Assembly (NCBI RefSeq): GCF_023631325.1
Contig: NZ_JALQDG010000027.1
Coordinates: 1 to 64,000 of the forward strand
Length of the DNA stretch: 64,000 nt
Direction of reading: 5' to 3'
From: Caballeronia sp. INDeC2
GTDB lineage: Bacteria; Pseudomonadota; Gammaproteobacteria; Burkholderiales; Burkholderiaceae
Part shown: positions 54,188 through 63,738 of the stretch, piece by piece
Position numbering within the stretch: the first letter of the stretch is position 1
Layout of the letters: the number at the start of each line of letters is the position of its first letter
Translations under genes and position numbers: made by a program
The notes under the pieces: generated by a model
The model's input: only the letters and a program-made list of their open reading frames with translations
Told to the model about the DNA's origin: nothing
The model's database searches: none

Positions 54188-54223
54188 AAAAGGCTGCGCG
54201 GTGTTTGCCGCGCAGCCTTTTTT
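54188..54223. terminator. bidirectional terminator between gntR and sucD
   Basis: AAAAGGCTGCGCGG, 6-nt loop, CCGCGCAGCCTTTTTT: a 14-bp stem with T-tracts on both strands, between convergent genes. Confidence 0.9.
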
Positions 54224-54251
54224 GCGTTCGGGCTCGTTCGAGCCAGCGCGG

Positions 54252-55124
<873 letters not shown>

Positions 55125-55136
55125 GTCGTGGTCCTT

Positions 55137-56327
55137 TTATCGAGCGACTGCGCTGACGATCTTGTCGGCAGCATCGGCGAGATTGTCGGCGGGGATGATC
55201 GTGAGGCCGGAGGTGCGCAGGATTTCGCGGCCCTCATCGACATTCGTGCCGGCGAGGCGCACGACGAGCGGCACGCGCAGGTCGATTTCGCGCGCCGCCG
55301 CGACTACGCCTTGCGCGATCACGTCGCAACGCATGATCCCGCCGAAGATGTTGACGAGGATTCCCTGCACCTTCGGGTCGCGCAGGATCAGCTTGAACGC
55401 GGTGGCCACGCGCTCTTGCGTCGCGCCGCCGCCGACATCGAGGAAGTTGGCCGGCTCGCCGCCGTATAGCTTGATGATGTCCATCGTGGCCATAGCGAGA
55501 CCCGCGCCGTTCACCATGCAGCCGATGTTGCCGTCGAGCTTCACGTAGTTCAGGCCGTGCTTCGCCGCTTCGATTTCGGCGGGATCTTCCTCGTCCTCGT
55601 CGCGCAGCTCTTCGATGTCGGGATGGCGATAGAGCGCGTTGTCGTCGAAATTGAGCTTGGCATCGAGCGCCATCACGTCGCCGGAGCCGGTCACGACGAG
55701 CGGATTCACTTCGACGATGGACGCGTCGAGATCGACGAACGCCTGATACAGCGCGGTGATGAATTTCGACGCCGCGCCGACTTGCTTGCCGCTCAAACCG
55801 AGTCCGAATGCGATCTGGCGCGTGTGGAAGGGTTGCAGCCCGGTCGCCGGATCGATCGCGACCTTGAGGATCTTCTCCGGCGTGCGGTGCGCGACTTCCT
55901 CGATTTCCATGCCGCCTTCCGTAGACGCCATGATCGTGATGCGCGACGTGGCGCGATCGACCAGCATGCCGAGATACAGCTCACGCGCGATATCGCAGCC
56001 TTCCTCGACATAAAGACGCTTCACTTCCTTGCCCGCCGGCCCGGTCTGCTTCGTCACGAGCACCGAAGCGAGCATCTTTTGCGCGTTCTCGCGCACCTCG
56101 TCGACCGTCTTCACGACGCGCACGCCGCCTTTACCGTTCGGATCGTTCGAAAAGCGTCCCGCGCCGCGGCCGCCCGCGTGAATTTGCGACTTCACTACCC
56201 AGACGGGTCCGCCGATCGCGCGCGCCGCGTCGGCGGCTTCCCGCGCGGAAAAGGCGACGCGGCCCTCTGGAACCGCGACGCCGTACTTTCGCAGCAGCGT
56301 CTTCGCCTGATATTCGTGGATGTTCAT
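55137..56327 (-). CDS. sucC: succinate-CoA ligase subunit beta
   Basis: 396 aa; ATP-grasp domain at the start ([36 protein letters not shown]), grasp and Mg sites [40 protein letters not shown] and the power helix/CoA end [20 protein letters not shown]. The end reads [20 protein letters not shown]; Ala before GTN is a feature also seen in malate-CoA ligase (MtkA), while SucC usually has Glu. The substrate may therefore not be succinate. It is 12 bp before sucD, one operon, with a GntR-type site 56 bp upstream. Confidence 0.88.
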   Translation of the reverse strand: MNIHEYQAKTLLRKYGVAVPEGRVAFSAREAADAARAIGGPVWVVKSQIHAGGRGAGRFSNDPNGKGGVRVVKTVDEVRENAQKMLASVLVTKQTGPAGKEVKRLYVEEGCDIARELYLGMLVDRATSRITIMASTEGGMEIEEVAHRTPEKILKVAIDPATGLQPFHTRQIAFGLGLSGKQVGAASKFITALYQAFVDLDASIVEVNPLVVTGSGDVMALDAKLNFDDNALYRHPDIEELRDEDEEDPAEIEAAKHGLNYVKLDGNIGCMVNGAGLAMATMDIIKLYGGEPANFLDVGGGATQERVATAFKLILRDPKVQGILVNIFGGIMRCDVIAQGVVAAAREIDLRVPLVVRLAGTNVDEGREILRTSGLTIIPADNLADAADKIVSAVAR

Positions 56328-56382
56328 TGCGTCTCCTGATGTTCTCAGATCGGATGCGCGCCACTTCGTGCACGATGAAATA

Positions 56383-56394
56383 CTGTATATCAGA
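56383..56394 (-). promoter_or_regulatory. GntR-type site upstream of sucC
   Basis: CTGTATATCAGA (11 of 12 identical to the panE2 site), 56 bp before the sucC start. Confidence 0.55.
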
Positions 56395-56572
56395 TTTCAC
56401 CACGAGAAAAACTTTTCGGGCGTTCACCCCGACGTTAAACGGTTCTTTGAGGAATTCCGCCCTAGCGCAGCGATTGACGCGATGCAACATAGATAGCCGC
56501 GAGCGAGAGGAACCGAAAGCGTTCCAGCCGATCATGCAGCGCATCAAAGGGTTTTTGCCGATCAGTCTACAG

Positions 56573-56608
56573 TTGACTAATACTGTGTGTGGAATATTGT
56601 ATATCACG
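56573..56608 (+). promoter_or_regulatory. promoter and GntR-type site of frc
   Basis: TTGACT (56573-56578), 16 bp, TATTGT (56595-56600), overlapped by TTGTATATCACG (56597-56608). About 290 bp before frc, so a long leader would result. The 574-bp divergent spacer holds no supported gene; a 31-codon frame at about 56615 is too short to judge. Confidence 0.5.
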
Positions 56609-56901
56609 TGAACGATGGATCTCGGCGTTGGCGCAGCATTGGAGATTGACGGGCTAACCGACCTCAAGAAAGCAGTACCCTGTAATTTCGCAACGGTGCG
56701 TTGTCCATGACTTCCTTATGGAAACAGCGAACCGCTTCGGCAACAGCCCCGCGATGAACCGGATCCGCTACGGCACGCTTAAAAGCGTGGCAACGTCGGC
56801 AATCTGCTGCCGGATGTACCGCGTCCGGCACGACGGCGCAGACGATGTACCAATAAACGTGAACCTATAAACGTCGAACGAAAGACTTTGGGAGACAAGC
56901 C

Positions 56902-58164
56902 ATGACGGTGAACACTTCGGGCAAGGCGCTAGACGGCGTGCGCATTCTCGATTTCACGCACGTTCAATCCGGCCCGACCTGCACGCAGCTGCTCGCGTGG
57001 TTCGGGGCCGATGTCATCAAGGTGGAGCGCGCGGGCGCGGGCGACATCACGCGGGAGCAACTACGCGACATTCCCGACGCCGACAGCCTCTACTTCACGA
57101 TGCTCAACCACAACAAGCGCTCGATCACCATCGACACCAAGAATCCCGAAGGGAAGAAGGTGCTCGAGACGCTCGTGAAGAAATGCGACGTGCTCGTCGA
57201 GAACTTCGCGCCGGGCGCGCTCGATCGCATGGGCTTCACGTGGGAGCGCATCCAGGAGTTGAATCCGCGGATGATCGTCGCGTCGGTCAAGGGCTTCGGC
57301 CCGGGACCGTATGAGGATTGCAAGGTCTACGAAAACGTCGCGCAATGCGCGGGCGGCGCGGCCTCGACGACCGGTTTCGACGACGGTCCGCCGACGGTCT
57401 CCGGCGCGCAGATCGGCGATTCCGGCACGGGTCTGCATCTCGCCCTCGGCATCGTCACCGCGCTGTATCAGCGCAACACGAGCGGACGCGGCCAGAAAGT
57501 GCTCGCCGCAATGCAGGACGGCGTGCTCAACCTCTGCCGCGTGAAGCTGCGCGACCAGCAACGGCTTGAGCGCACCGGCGTGATGAAGGAGTATCCGCAG
57601 TACCCGAACGGCTCGTTCGGCGAAGCGGTGCCACGCGCGGGCAACGCGTCGGGCGGCGGCCAGCCGGGCTGGATTCTGAAGTGCAAGGGCTGGGAAACCG
57701 ATCCGAACGCGTACATCTACTTCATCACGCAGGCGCCGGTATGGGGCGAAATCTGCAAGGTGATCGGCAAGGAAGAATGGATCGACCACCCCGACTACAA
57801 GACGCCGAACGCGCGCCTGCCGCATCTGAAGGACATCTTCGACGAAATCGAGCGCTGGACGATGTCGAAGACCAAATTCCAGGCAATGGAAATCCTCAAC
57901 AAGCACGACATCCCGTGCGGCCCGATCCTCTCGATGAAGGAGATCGCCGAAGAGCCGTCGCTGCGCAAGACCGGGACTGTCGTCGAAGTGGATCATCCGG
58001 TGCGCGGCAAATATCTCACGGTCGGCAATCCGATCAAATTGTCCGACAGCCCGACGGAGGTCGTGCGTTCGCCGCTGCTCGGCGAGCATACGGACGAGGT
58101 CATGGCCGAACTCGGCTATACGCCAGACCAGGTCGCCACGCTGAGAAATCTCGGCGCGATCTGA
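56902..58164 (+). CDS. frc: formyl-CoA:oxalate CoA-transferase
   Basis: 420 aa, CaiB/BaiF class III CoA-transferase. The N-terminal block [60 protein letters not shown] and catalytic Asp in [20 protein letters not shown] match formyl-CoA transferases very closely, including the glycine loop [20 protein letters not shown]. It moves CoA from formyl-CoA (or another donor) to oxalate, giving oxalyl-CoA. ATG after TGGGAGACAAGCC. Oxalyl-CoA decarboxylase, its usual partner, is not in this window; the PanE2-like reductase could use the oxalyl-CoA instead. Confidence 0.92.
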   Translation: MTVNTSGKALDGVRILDFTHVQSGPTCTQLLAWFGADVIKVERAGAGDITREQLRDIPDADSLYFTMLNHNKRSITIDTKNPEGKKVLETLVKKCDVLVENFAPGALDRMGFTWERIQELNPRMIVASVKGFGPGPYEDCKVYENVAQCAGGAASTTGFDDGPPTVSGAQIGDSGTGLHLALGIVTALYQRNTSGRGQKVLAAMQDGVLNLCRVKLRDQQRLERTGVMKEYPQYPNGSFGEAVPRAGNASGGGQPGWILKCKGWETDPNAYIYFITQAPVWGEICKVIGKEEWIDHPDYKTPNARLPHLKDIFDEIERWTMSKTKFQAMEILNKHDIPCGPILSMKEIAEEPSLRKTGTVVEVDHPVRGKYLTVGNPIKLSDSPTEVVRSPLLGEHTDEVMAELGYTPDQVATLRNLGAI

Positions 58165-58262
58165 TCGTCGTATCGCTGACGGGCGATGTCCGACGGCGCT
58201 CGTCGCGAAGCACAAGCGGGCTCGCGGCGCGGGTCCGATCCGATGTAAGGAGGAGGGGACGA

Positions 58263-58289
58263 GAGCGCGGGCCACGTACGCCCGCGCTC
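58263..58289 (+). terminator. hairpin between frc and the FAH-family gene
   Basis: GAGCGCGGGC-CACGTAC-GCCCGCGCTC, a perfect 10-bp stem about 100 bp after frc and 19 bp before the next start. It lacks a T-tract, so it may attenuate or protect mRNA rather than stop transcription. Confidence 0.5.
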
Positions 58290-58307
58290 CTTCACTAGGA
58301 GACAGAT

Positions 58308-59096
58308 TTGACACACTGGATTCGTTTTCGCGATGCAGGCGGCAGCATCGGTTTCGGCACGCTCGATCAGCACTCGGGCCGCGTCGTGCAGCACGACGGC
58401 GCGATCTTCGACCGCCCGCGCCCGACCGACATCTCCTTTGCCGCCGACGATCTCACGCTGCTCGCGCCTTGCCAGCCGAGCAAGGTCATCGCGCTGTGGA
58501 ACAACTACTACGCGCTGTCGCAGAAGCTCGATAAAGCGCCGCCGCAGCATCCGCTCTTTCTGATCAAGCCGCCGATGTCGGTGATCGGGCCGAACGAGTC
58601 GATTCGCCGGCCGAAGAGCTATCAAGGCAAGATCGCGTATGAAGGCGAACTGGGCATCGTGATCGGCAAGACGGTGAACGGGGCGTCGGTCGAAGAAGCG
58701 GAGGCCGCGATCTTCGGCTATACGTGCGTGAACGACGTCACCGCGATCGAACTGCTTCAGGAAGATCCCAACTTCGCGCAATGGTGCCGCTCGAAGGGCT
58801 TCGATACGTTCACGTGCCTCGGGCCCGCGATTGTCACGCCGGGTAACGGCTTCGACTGGCGCGCCGCGAACGTCGTCACGACGCTCGAAGGCGTCGAGCG
58901 GCAGAACTATCCGCTCGACGACATGATCTTCTCGCCTGCCCAGCAAGTGAGCATGCTGTCGCAAGACATGACGCTCGTGCCGGGCGACGTGATCGCGTGC
59001 GGCACGTCGATCGGCGTCGGCTCGATCAAGGACGGCGCGCGCGTGGATGTGTCGATCGCGGGCATCGGCACGCTGTCGAACGTGCTGGCCGCCTGA
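58308..59096 (+). CDS. fumarylacetoacetate hydrolase-family protein
   Basis: 262 aa, TTG start at 58308 chosen from ACTAGGAGACAGA. The FAH C-terminal fold is clear: VIALWNNYYALSQKLDKAPP, LFLIKPPMSVIGPNESIRRP, metal-binding YEGELGIVIGKTVNGASVEE, GYTCVNDVTAIELLQEDPNF and SKGFDTFTCLGPAIVTPGNG. Such enzymes hydrolyse acylpyruvates, decarboxylate oxaloacetate or isomerise hydroxyhepta-dienedioates. Next to frc an action on an oxaloacetate-like C4 acid is possible, but not shown by sequence. Confidence 0.85.
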   Translation: MTHWIRFRDAGGSIGFGTLDQHSGRVVQHDGAIFDRPRPTDISFAADDLTLLAPCQPSKVIALWNNYYALSQKLDKAPPQHPLFLIKPPMSVIGPNESIRRPKSYQGKIAYEGELGIVIGKTVNGASVEEAEAAIFGYTCVNDVTAIELLQEDPNFAQWCRSKGFDTFTCLGPAIVTPGNGFDWRAANVVTTLEGVERQNYPLDDMIFSPAQQVSMLSQDMTLVPGDVIACGTSIGVGSIKDGARVDVSIAGIGTLSNVLAA

Positions 59097-59107
59097 AGGA
59101 GCGACGC

Positions 59108-59794
59108 ATGTCCGATGCTCTGGCCGGCGCGCTCTGCGTGCTCGCGGCGCTGTCGGCAGGCTCGTCGATGCGCGGGGCGCGTTCGCGTGCGTTGGGAGAA
59201 GCGGGCGCGGTGCTGATCCTGGCGGCCGGTGCGAGCGGCGCGGCAGCCGCCATCGCGCCGACGGCCGCCGCGCTTTTGCTTGCCGCCGTCGCGGGATTCG
59301 CCGGATATCGATCCGGCCTAAGCGCGTCGAGTGCATCGATGCGCGCGCTGCTCGCGACGATCGCGTTCGTGGCATGGGTGCTGCCGGGTGCGAATGGCGC
59401 GCAAGCGGTGCTGGCGGGCGGCGCGATCGCGGCGCTGGGTCATCTGATCTTCAAGCGCGCGAGCCGCGAACGCATGACCTTCCAGCCGCTGCATCTCGCC
59501 TGCGCGGGCGCGTGCGCGGCGCTCGCCTACGTGCTCGGCGCGCAACCGGGCGCGCTCGCGGTGGTGTCGGTCGTTGCGATGGTTGCGCTCATCGGTGCGC
59601 ACTTGTCGCTCGCGTTGGGCGGCGGCGCGGGCTCGTCCGCCGCGAGCCTCTTGAGCGCAGTGGCGGCGGGCGGACTCGCCGTCGCGGCGGCGATCGGCGG
59701 CGCGCATGGCGCGCTCGTCGTGGCGGCTGTCACGATCGCCATCGGCTGCGCACGGTCATCGGCGCTCGTCGGCGTCGTGCGCGAGGCGCCATGA
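59108..59794 (+). CDS. Ala/Gly-rich integral membrane protein
   Basis: 228 aa from ATG 59108 after GAAGGAGCGACGC. Seven or eight hydrophobic segments rich in Ala, Gly and Val, for example AGAVLILAAGASGAAAAIAP and GALAVVSVVAMVALIGAHLS, with short basic loops (FKRASRERMTF). I do not recognise a family. It is 11 bp after the FAH-family gene, so probably co-transcribed, and ends at a strong hairpin. It may be a transporter or membrane partner for that pathway. Confidence 0.65.
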   Translation: MSDALAGALCVLAALSAGSSMRGARSRALGEAGAVLILAAGASGAAAAIAPTAAALLLAAVAGFAGYRSGLSASSASMRALLATIAFVAWVLPGANGAQAVLAGGAIAALGHLIFKRASRERMTFQPLHLACAGACAALAYVLGAQPGALAVVSVVAMVALIGAHLSLALGGGAGSSAASLLSAVAAGGLAVAAAIGGAHGALVVAAVTIAIGCARSSALVGVVREAP

Positions 59795-59800
59795 ACGACA

Positions 59801-59828
59801 AAGCCGGCGCAGTCTCCCGCGCCGGCTT
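59801..59828. terminator. terminator after the membrane-protein gene
   Basis: AAGCCGGCGC, 8-nt loop, GCGCCGGCTT: perfect 10-bp stem, 6 bp after the stop; ends the frc-side operon. Confidence 0.75.
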
Positions 59829-59871
59829 CATCTCGATGCTTCATGCGCGCGGCAAGCCGCGCATCAGCGCA

Positions 59872-60126
59872 TCAACGATCACGGTTCCACAACGCGCCCA
59901 GCACGAAACCGACCGCCGCGGCGATCAGCACGCCTTGCAGCGGCTGGTTCGCGACCGCGAGGCGCACGTTGTCGACGGTCTGGCCGTAGCTCTGCTGCAA
60001 ATTGCCGTACGCCTGCCGCACTTTGCCCTCGGCTTGCGTCGCTTCATCGCCCGTCAGTGCGCCGACCGTGTCCTGCACCTTGCCGACGACTTTTTGTGCC
60101 ACGCCTTCCACTTGATCCTGCACCAT
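59872..60126 (-). CDS. CsbD-like stress protein with membrane anchor
   Basis: 84 aa from the ATG at 60126, preceded by GGGAGGCACC. The CsbD/DUF-type helix (QVEGVAQKVVGKVQDTVGAL, AEGKVRQAYGNLQQSYGQTV) is followed by a membrane segment (GVLIAAAVGFVLGALWNR), like the ElaB/DUF883 anchor. Proteins of this type are induced by osmotic and stationary-phase stress. A single gene upstream of the receiver on the same strand. Function unproven. Confidence 0.8.
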   Translation of the reverse strand: MVQDQVEGVAQKVVGKVQDTVGALTGDEATQAEGKVRQAYGNLQQSYGQTVDNVRLAVANQPLQGVLIAAAVGFVLGALWNRDR

Positions 60127-60212
60127 GGTGCCTCCCTTCGGGTTGAGCGGTTTCTCGTGAGTCCGGATTCGCCGGAACGAACCTTTACAGCACGCGGCGT
60201 GCCTACCGTCGC

Positions 60213-60569
60213 TCAGGCCGGGCCGATCAGGCGCTCGACGGCATCGATGAGATCGTCGATCGAAAGCGGCTTGCGGCGAAACTGTGCGTGCGGATGTTCG
60301 AGCGCCGGCGCGTGGGCGGCCGCGCTCATGAGAATCACCGGCACGCCTGCGAGCCCATCGCTCGCGGCCAGTTGGCGGATCAGCTCCACGCCGTCCATGT
60401 GCGGCATCATCCAGTCGGTGATGACGAGCGCGGGCGGATTCGAGCGCGCCGAATCGAGCGCGGTGCGTCCGTTGGACGCGGTCGAGACCTCGTAGCCCTC
60501 CATTTCGAGCACGAGCCGCCACGTGGTCAGAATGTCGAATTCATCGTCGACTACGAGGATCTTTTTCAT
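60213..60569 (-). CDS. single-domain response regulator (receiver only)
   Basis: 118 aa, only a receiver domain. Acidic pocket ILVVDDEFDIL, phospho-acceptor Asp in ALVITDWMMPHMDGVELIRQ (about residue 52), Ser/Thr in PVILMSAAA and Lys in FRRKPLSIDDL. There is no output domain. It overlaps the end of the KaiC-like gene by 4 bp (ATGA), so the two are made together, and the receiver probably transmits signal to or from that ATPase. Confidence 0.9.
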   Translation of the reverse strand: MKKILVVDDEFDILTTWRLVLEMEGYEVSTASNGRTALDSARSNPPALVITDWMMPHMDGVELIRQLAASDGLAGVPVILMSAAAHAPALEHPHAQFRRKPLSIDDLIDAVERLIGPA

Positions 60570-62077
60570 GCGCGCGCGCCGGGGTCCGACACGGAGAGCG
60601 CGGGCGCGATCGACGGGTGTCCGGACAACAGACCCGTCGGACCAATGAAGCCTTCGCTGATATGCAGGCCGCGCGAGTCGATGGTGAGACGGCGAATCGC
60701 CGAATCGTGCGAGCCTTCGCGCTGCTTGACGATCGACACCATGCGATACAGCGACGAATTCGCCTCCACGTAACGCATGAGCACGATGTTCTCCGTCATC
60801 GCGGACGCGCGCAGCGTCGTGGGCAGCCCGGCATCGCCGTAAAGCGGCAGTTCCTCGGTGAGGATGGTGGTCACGCCCGCGTCGCGCAGGCGGTGCATGA
60901 GCGCGTTGAGAAAGAGCCCGAAGCGCGCCGTGCGGTTCGCGGACTGGAAGAATCCGTCGATACCGTCGACGACGAGCCGCGACGCGTTCGAGTTCCTGAC
61001 CGCGTTCAGCAACTCGAACGCGAGTTCGTCGATCGCCAGTTCGACAGCCGGATGCCAGTGAATCATGAGGCGTCCGTCCTGCACGGCCGGCGCGAGATCG
61101 ATGCCGACCGACTGCGCTTTTGCAAGCAGCCGCTCGGGCGATTCGTACAGGCCGAAATACACGCCGCGCTCGCCGCGCTCCACGCCCGCCTGCAGGAATT
61201 TGAGCGAGACCAACGTCTTGCCGACGCCCGACGGTCCGACCAGCGTGGTCGTCGAGCCGCGCACGACGCCGCCGCCGAGCATCTGGTCGAAATCGGGAAA
61301 CGCGAAGCCGAGTCTGCTCGTGAAGTCCGGCACGCCTCGATCGTTCGCAGGCGACGCCTCGATGCGCGGAAAGGTCACGAGGCCGTCCTCGGTGATTTTG
61401 AAAAAGTGCTTGCCGAGAAGATGATCGCGGGCGCGCAGCTTGTGGACCTCGATCTCGCGGGCGCGCCGCATGCCGGTGTTGAATCGGTTCAGCTCGATGA
61501 GCCCGTCGACCAGCGTGTGTTCCGGATGCGGTTCGTTGCCCGACAGCGGCGCGAGGATCAGCGTCGTGCAGCGCGCGGCGCTCACGAACGCCGAAAGCTC
61601 GTGGATGAACTGCGAGAGTTCGAGCTCCGTCGAGCTGAATTCGCGCGCGCTGCGAAATCCGTCGATGACCATGAAGCGCGGCCGGCTCGTCTTGATGGTC
61701 GCGGCGATCAGCGAGAGAAAGCCGGACAGGCCGTCGCGCATCAGCTCGTGATAGCCGGAAACGAAGAGCATCCGGTCGGAGATGGCGTCGGCGTTGTAGA
61801 ACGAGAGACCGCGCAGATGAGACAGCAGCTTGGTATGCGATTCGGCGATCAGCGTGATGTACAGCACCATGTCGCCCTGCGCGACGCGGTGAAAGCCGAT
61901 CTGCGACGACAGAATCGTTTTGCCCGCGCCCGCCATTCCTTCGATCAGATACAGGCCGCCCTCGACGAGGCCGCCTCCCAGAATCTCGTCCAGGCCCGCG
62001 ACGCCGGTGGTCACGTTGCCGTCGCTGGCGGCGGGCTGCCGGGGTTGATCGGTCGAGTGCTTGTCGTCTTGAGTCAT
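60566..62077 (-). CDS. KaiC-like double RecA-fold ATPase
   Basis: 503 aa; ATG at 62077 (MTQDDKHSTDQPRQ); longer frames upstream are not conserved. Two KaiC/RecA domains. The first has GVAGLDEILGGGLVEGGLYL, Walker A GMAGAGKT and FMVIDGFRSAREFSSTELEL (Walker B). The second has GFAFPDFDQMLGGGVVRGST, Walker A GPSGVGKT and SRLVVDGIDGFFQSANRTAR (Walker B). At the catalytic Glu pair after each Walker A it reads TLIAES and GLYESP where KaiC has EE, so one Glu of each pair is replaced. No KaiA or KaiB is nearby. Partner is the coupled receiver. Confidence 0.88.
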   Translation of the reverse strand: MTQDDKHSTDQPRQPAASDGNVTTGVAGLDEILGGGLVEGGLYLIEGMAGAGKTILSSQIGFHRVAQGDMVLYITLIAESHTKLLSHLRGLSFYNADAISDRMLFVSGYHELMRDGLSGFLSLIAATIKTSRPRFMVIDGFRSAREFSSTELELSQFIHELSAFVSAARCTTLILAPLSGNEPHPEHTLVDGLIELNRFNTGMRRAREIEVHKLRARDHLLGKHFFKITEDGLVTFPRIEASPANDRGVPDFTSRLGFAFPDFDQMLGGGVVRGSTTTLVGPSGVGKTLVSLKFLQAGVERGERGVYFGLYESPERLLAKAQSVGIDLAPAVQDGRLMIHWHPAVELAIDELAFELLNAVRNSNASRLVVDGIDGFFQSANRTARFGLFLNALMHRLRDAGVTTILTEELPLYGDAGLPTTLRASAMTENIVLMRYVEANSSLYRMVSIVKQREGSHDSAIRRLTIDSRGLHISEGFIGPTGLLSGHPSIAPALSVSDPGARA

Positions 62078-62488
62078 GGCATTTTCGTTTTTACTAGGCG
62101 ATCCGGCATTTTTGCGAAGGCGCATTATGGCTGACTCTTGGCAAGCTGTGGCCGCCCGCTGTACCGATGAACTCCGCCGCCGTGCCTTTCCGCGCGCAGT
62201 TCCTTGCGTTTTCGAGCCCTTATCTGCGCTGCCCTTGCGACTATCGAGGCGCGCGCTGGCCGTGCTTTGCGCGTGCGAGCGGACGCCTTTGGCTCGCATT
62301 TTCCACGCCCGATCGCGCCAGCCGATGGGCGAAGTTGCCTGTCGACAAGAATTCTTTGAGAACTCTCTCATGGGCAGACAGCGCGACGGCTGTTGAAATA
62401 CCGAACCATGCTGCACACAGACGCCGTGTGTTTCTTCCGGCCGCTCCTTTTCCGGCGCTCGCGCGCCCTCACTTGCCTTCTCCTTGCC
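62078..62488. other. spacer between KaiC-like gene and secreted-protein gene
   Basis: 411 bp. No gene or convincing hairpin seen; promoters for both divergent genes are expected here but none stands out. Confidence 0.35.
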
Positions 62489-62767
62489 ATGCACCGTTCG
62501 CACTCGATTCCGGGCGCTCTTGCGCTCATTGCCAGCTTTGTCGTGTTTTTCGCCACGTCCGCCGGGCCGGTTCATGCCGTCGAGCCTTTGCCCGACGCGC
62601 GCATTCTGTCGGCCGCGCCGTTCGATTTCCGTGAAGACCGCGACATTTTCTCGCGCATGCCCGCAGAACAGGGCGATTCGCGCATCCTCAAACCGATCGA
62701 AACCGTGCGCAGCGCGAGCGAATCGCGATTGCTGCAAGAGCGCTCGAAACGACAGCCGACGACTTGA
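62489..62767 (+). CDS. small secreted hypothetical protein
   Basis: 92 aa from the Met at 62489; earlier starts (62393 TTG or 62408 ATG) add residues without pattern. The signal peptide ALALIASFVVFFATSAGPVH precedes a short hydrophilic mature part with DARILSAAPFDFREDRDIFS and ERSKRQPTT at the end. I do not recognise a family. Its true start is uncertain. Confidence 0.5.
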   Translation: MHRSHSIPGALALIASFVVFFATSAGPVHAVEPLPDARILSAAPFDFREDRDIFSRMPAEQGDSRILKPIETVRSASESRLLQERSKRQPTT

Positions 62768-62882
62768 AGCCCGCGCGTTTTCATTGCGGTGGAATTAGCG
62801 ATTTTCGATCGTCTGGAATCGTCGGCTTTACAGCGCCATAATCCTTTATGAGCGATGTGCTTTGCCATTACGGAAAATCGCA

Positions 62883-63524
62883 ATGAAGCGTGTGGTGATT
62901 GCGCAAATCGTGCTGTTTGCCGCGAGTCTGCTCGTGCCGCTCCCACGAGCCTGCGCCGCCGGGGATATGCGCGCTGGCCCTTCGTCGAACGTACCGGACA
63001 CGGCGACCACGACGAATGGCGATGTCGGCGAACTACGGAATCTGATTGCCGCCGGGAAGATCGTCGAATTGCGCAAGACGTCGAATGGCAGTTACGGCGC
63101 GAGTCTTTCGTATTATCCCGAGCAGATGACTTATTACGTTGTGCTGTTTCAGCAAAATAATATCTGGCGCGTGTTCAAAACACAGAATGACGGGCGCGCT
63201 GAAACGGTCTATTCGGATTTCGCGAAAACATCGACCACGCTTGCCGATGCGGAAATCAAGCGAATCAAGCTCGAAGCGGAAAAAGCGTATGCCGACAAGC
63301 AGATTTCCGCCCAGCAGGAACGCGCCAATCGGCTGCAAGCGGACCTCGATATCGCTCGCGCGCAGCAAGGCCAAGTGACGAGCTATCAGGCGGAGCAGCA
63401 GAACGCGATCCGCGAATTGCGCACCGAACAGGCCGCCGCGCAGGCGCAGCTTCGCGCGCTGCAGATCCGCGTGCAGGAATTGCAAAAGCAGTCCGACGGC
63501 GATCTCCCCGCGCCGCTCAAATAG
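62883..63524 (+). CDS. DUF2968-type secreted coiled-coil protein
   Basis: 213 aa from ATG 62883 (MKRVVIAQIVLFAASLLVPL, signal peptide ending ACA). The globular part NLIAAGKIVELRKTSNGSYG and YYPEQMTYYVVLFQQNNIWR is the DUF2968 pattern, a family of Burkholderia secreted proteins. The C-terminal half (about residues 115-205) is a coiled coil rich in Glu/Gln/Ala (RLQADLDIARAQQGQVTSYQ). Its role is unknown, perhaps envelope-associated. Confidence 0.8.
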   Translation: MKRVVIAQIVLFAASLLVPLPRACAAGDMRAGPSSNVPDTATTTNGDVGELRNLIAAGKIVELRKTSNGSYGASLSYYPEQMTYYVVLFQQNNIWRVFKTQNDGRAETVYSDFAKTSTTLADAEIKRIKLEAEKAYADKQISAQQERANRLQADLDIARAQQGQVTSYQAEQQNAIRELRTEQAAAQAQLRALQIRVQELQKQSDGDLPAPLK

Positions 63525-63738
63525 GCGCTTTGAACACGCGTGACCGACCTCTCGATTTGGGAGTTGTCCGCTTAAGTCGCGCGAATCGTCGGGCTACAAT
63601 CCCGCAGCTTTTGGATGCTCATCGATTGTCGAACGCATCCGAAATCGAATCATGAATCTGCCTGCCGCCTTTGGGGATGAACCCAGGCCTGGAAACAAGG
63701 CGCGCTTTCAGCGGCTTCGCGCTTTCAAATTGACTCGC

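Noticed and set aside
57061..58314. 417-aa frame antisense to frc
   Set aside because: Shadow of a strongly matched CoA-transferase gene.
59527..60522. Extended upstream frame of the CsbD-like protein and frames over the membrane-protein gene
   Set aside because: The CsbD match starts at the ATG at 60126; the extension is the reverse of the receiver gene's region and carries no pattern.
60617..62134. 505-aa open frame antisense to the KaiC-like gene
   Set aside because: No motifs, no ribosome binding site, Arg-rich; the opposite strand has clear double RecA motifs.
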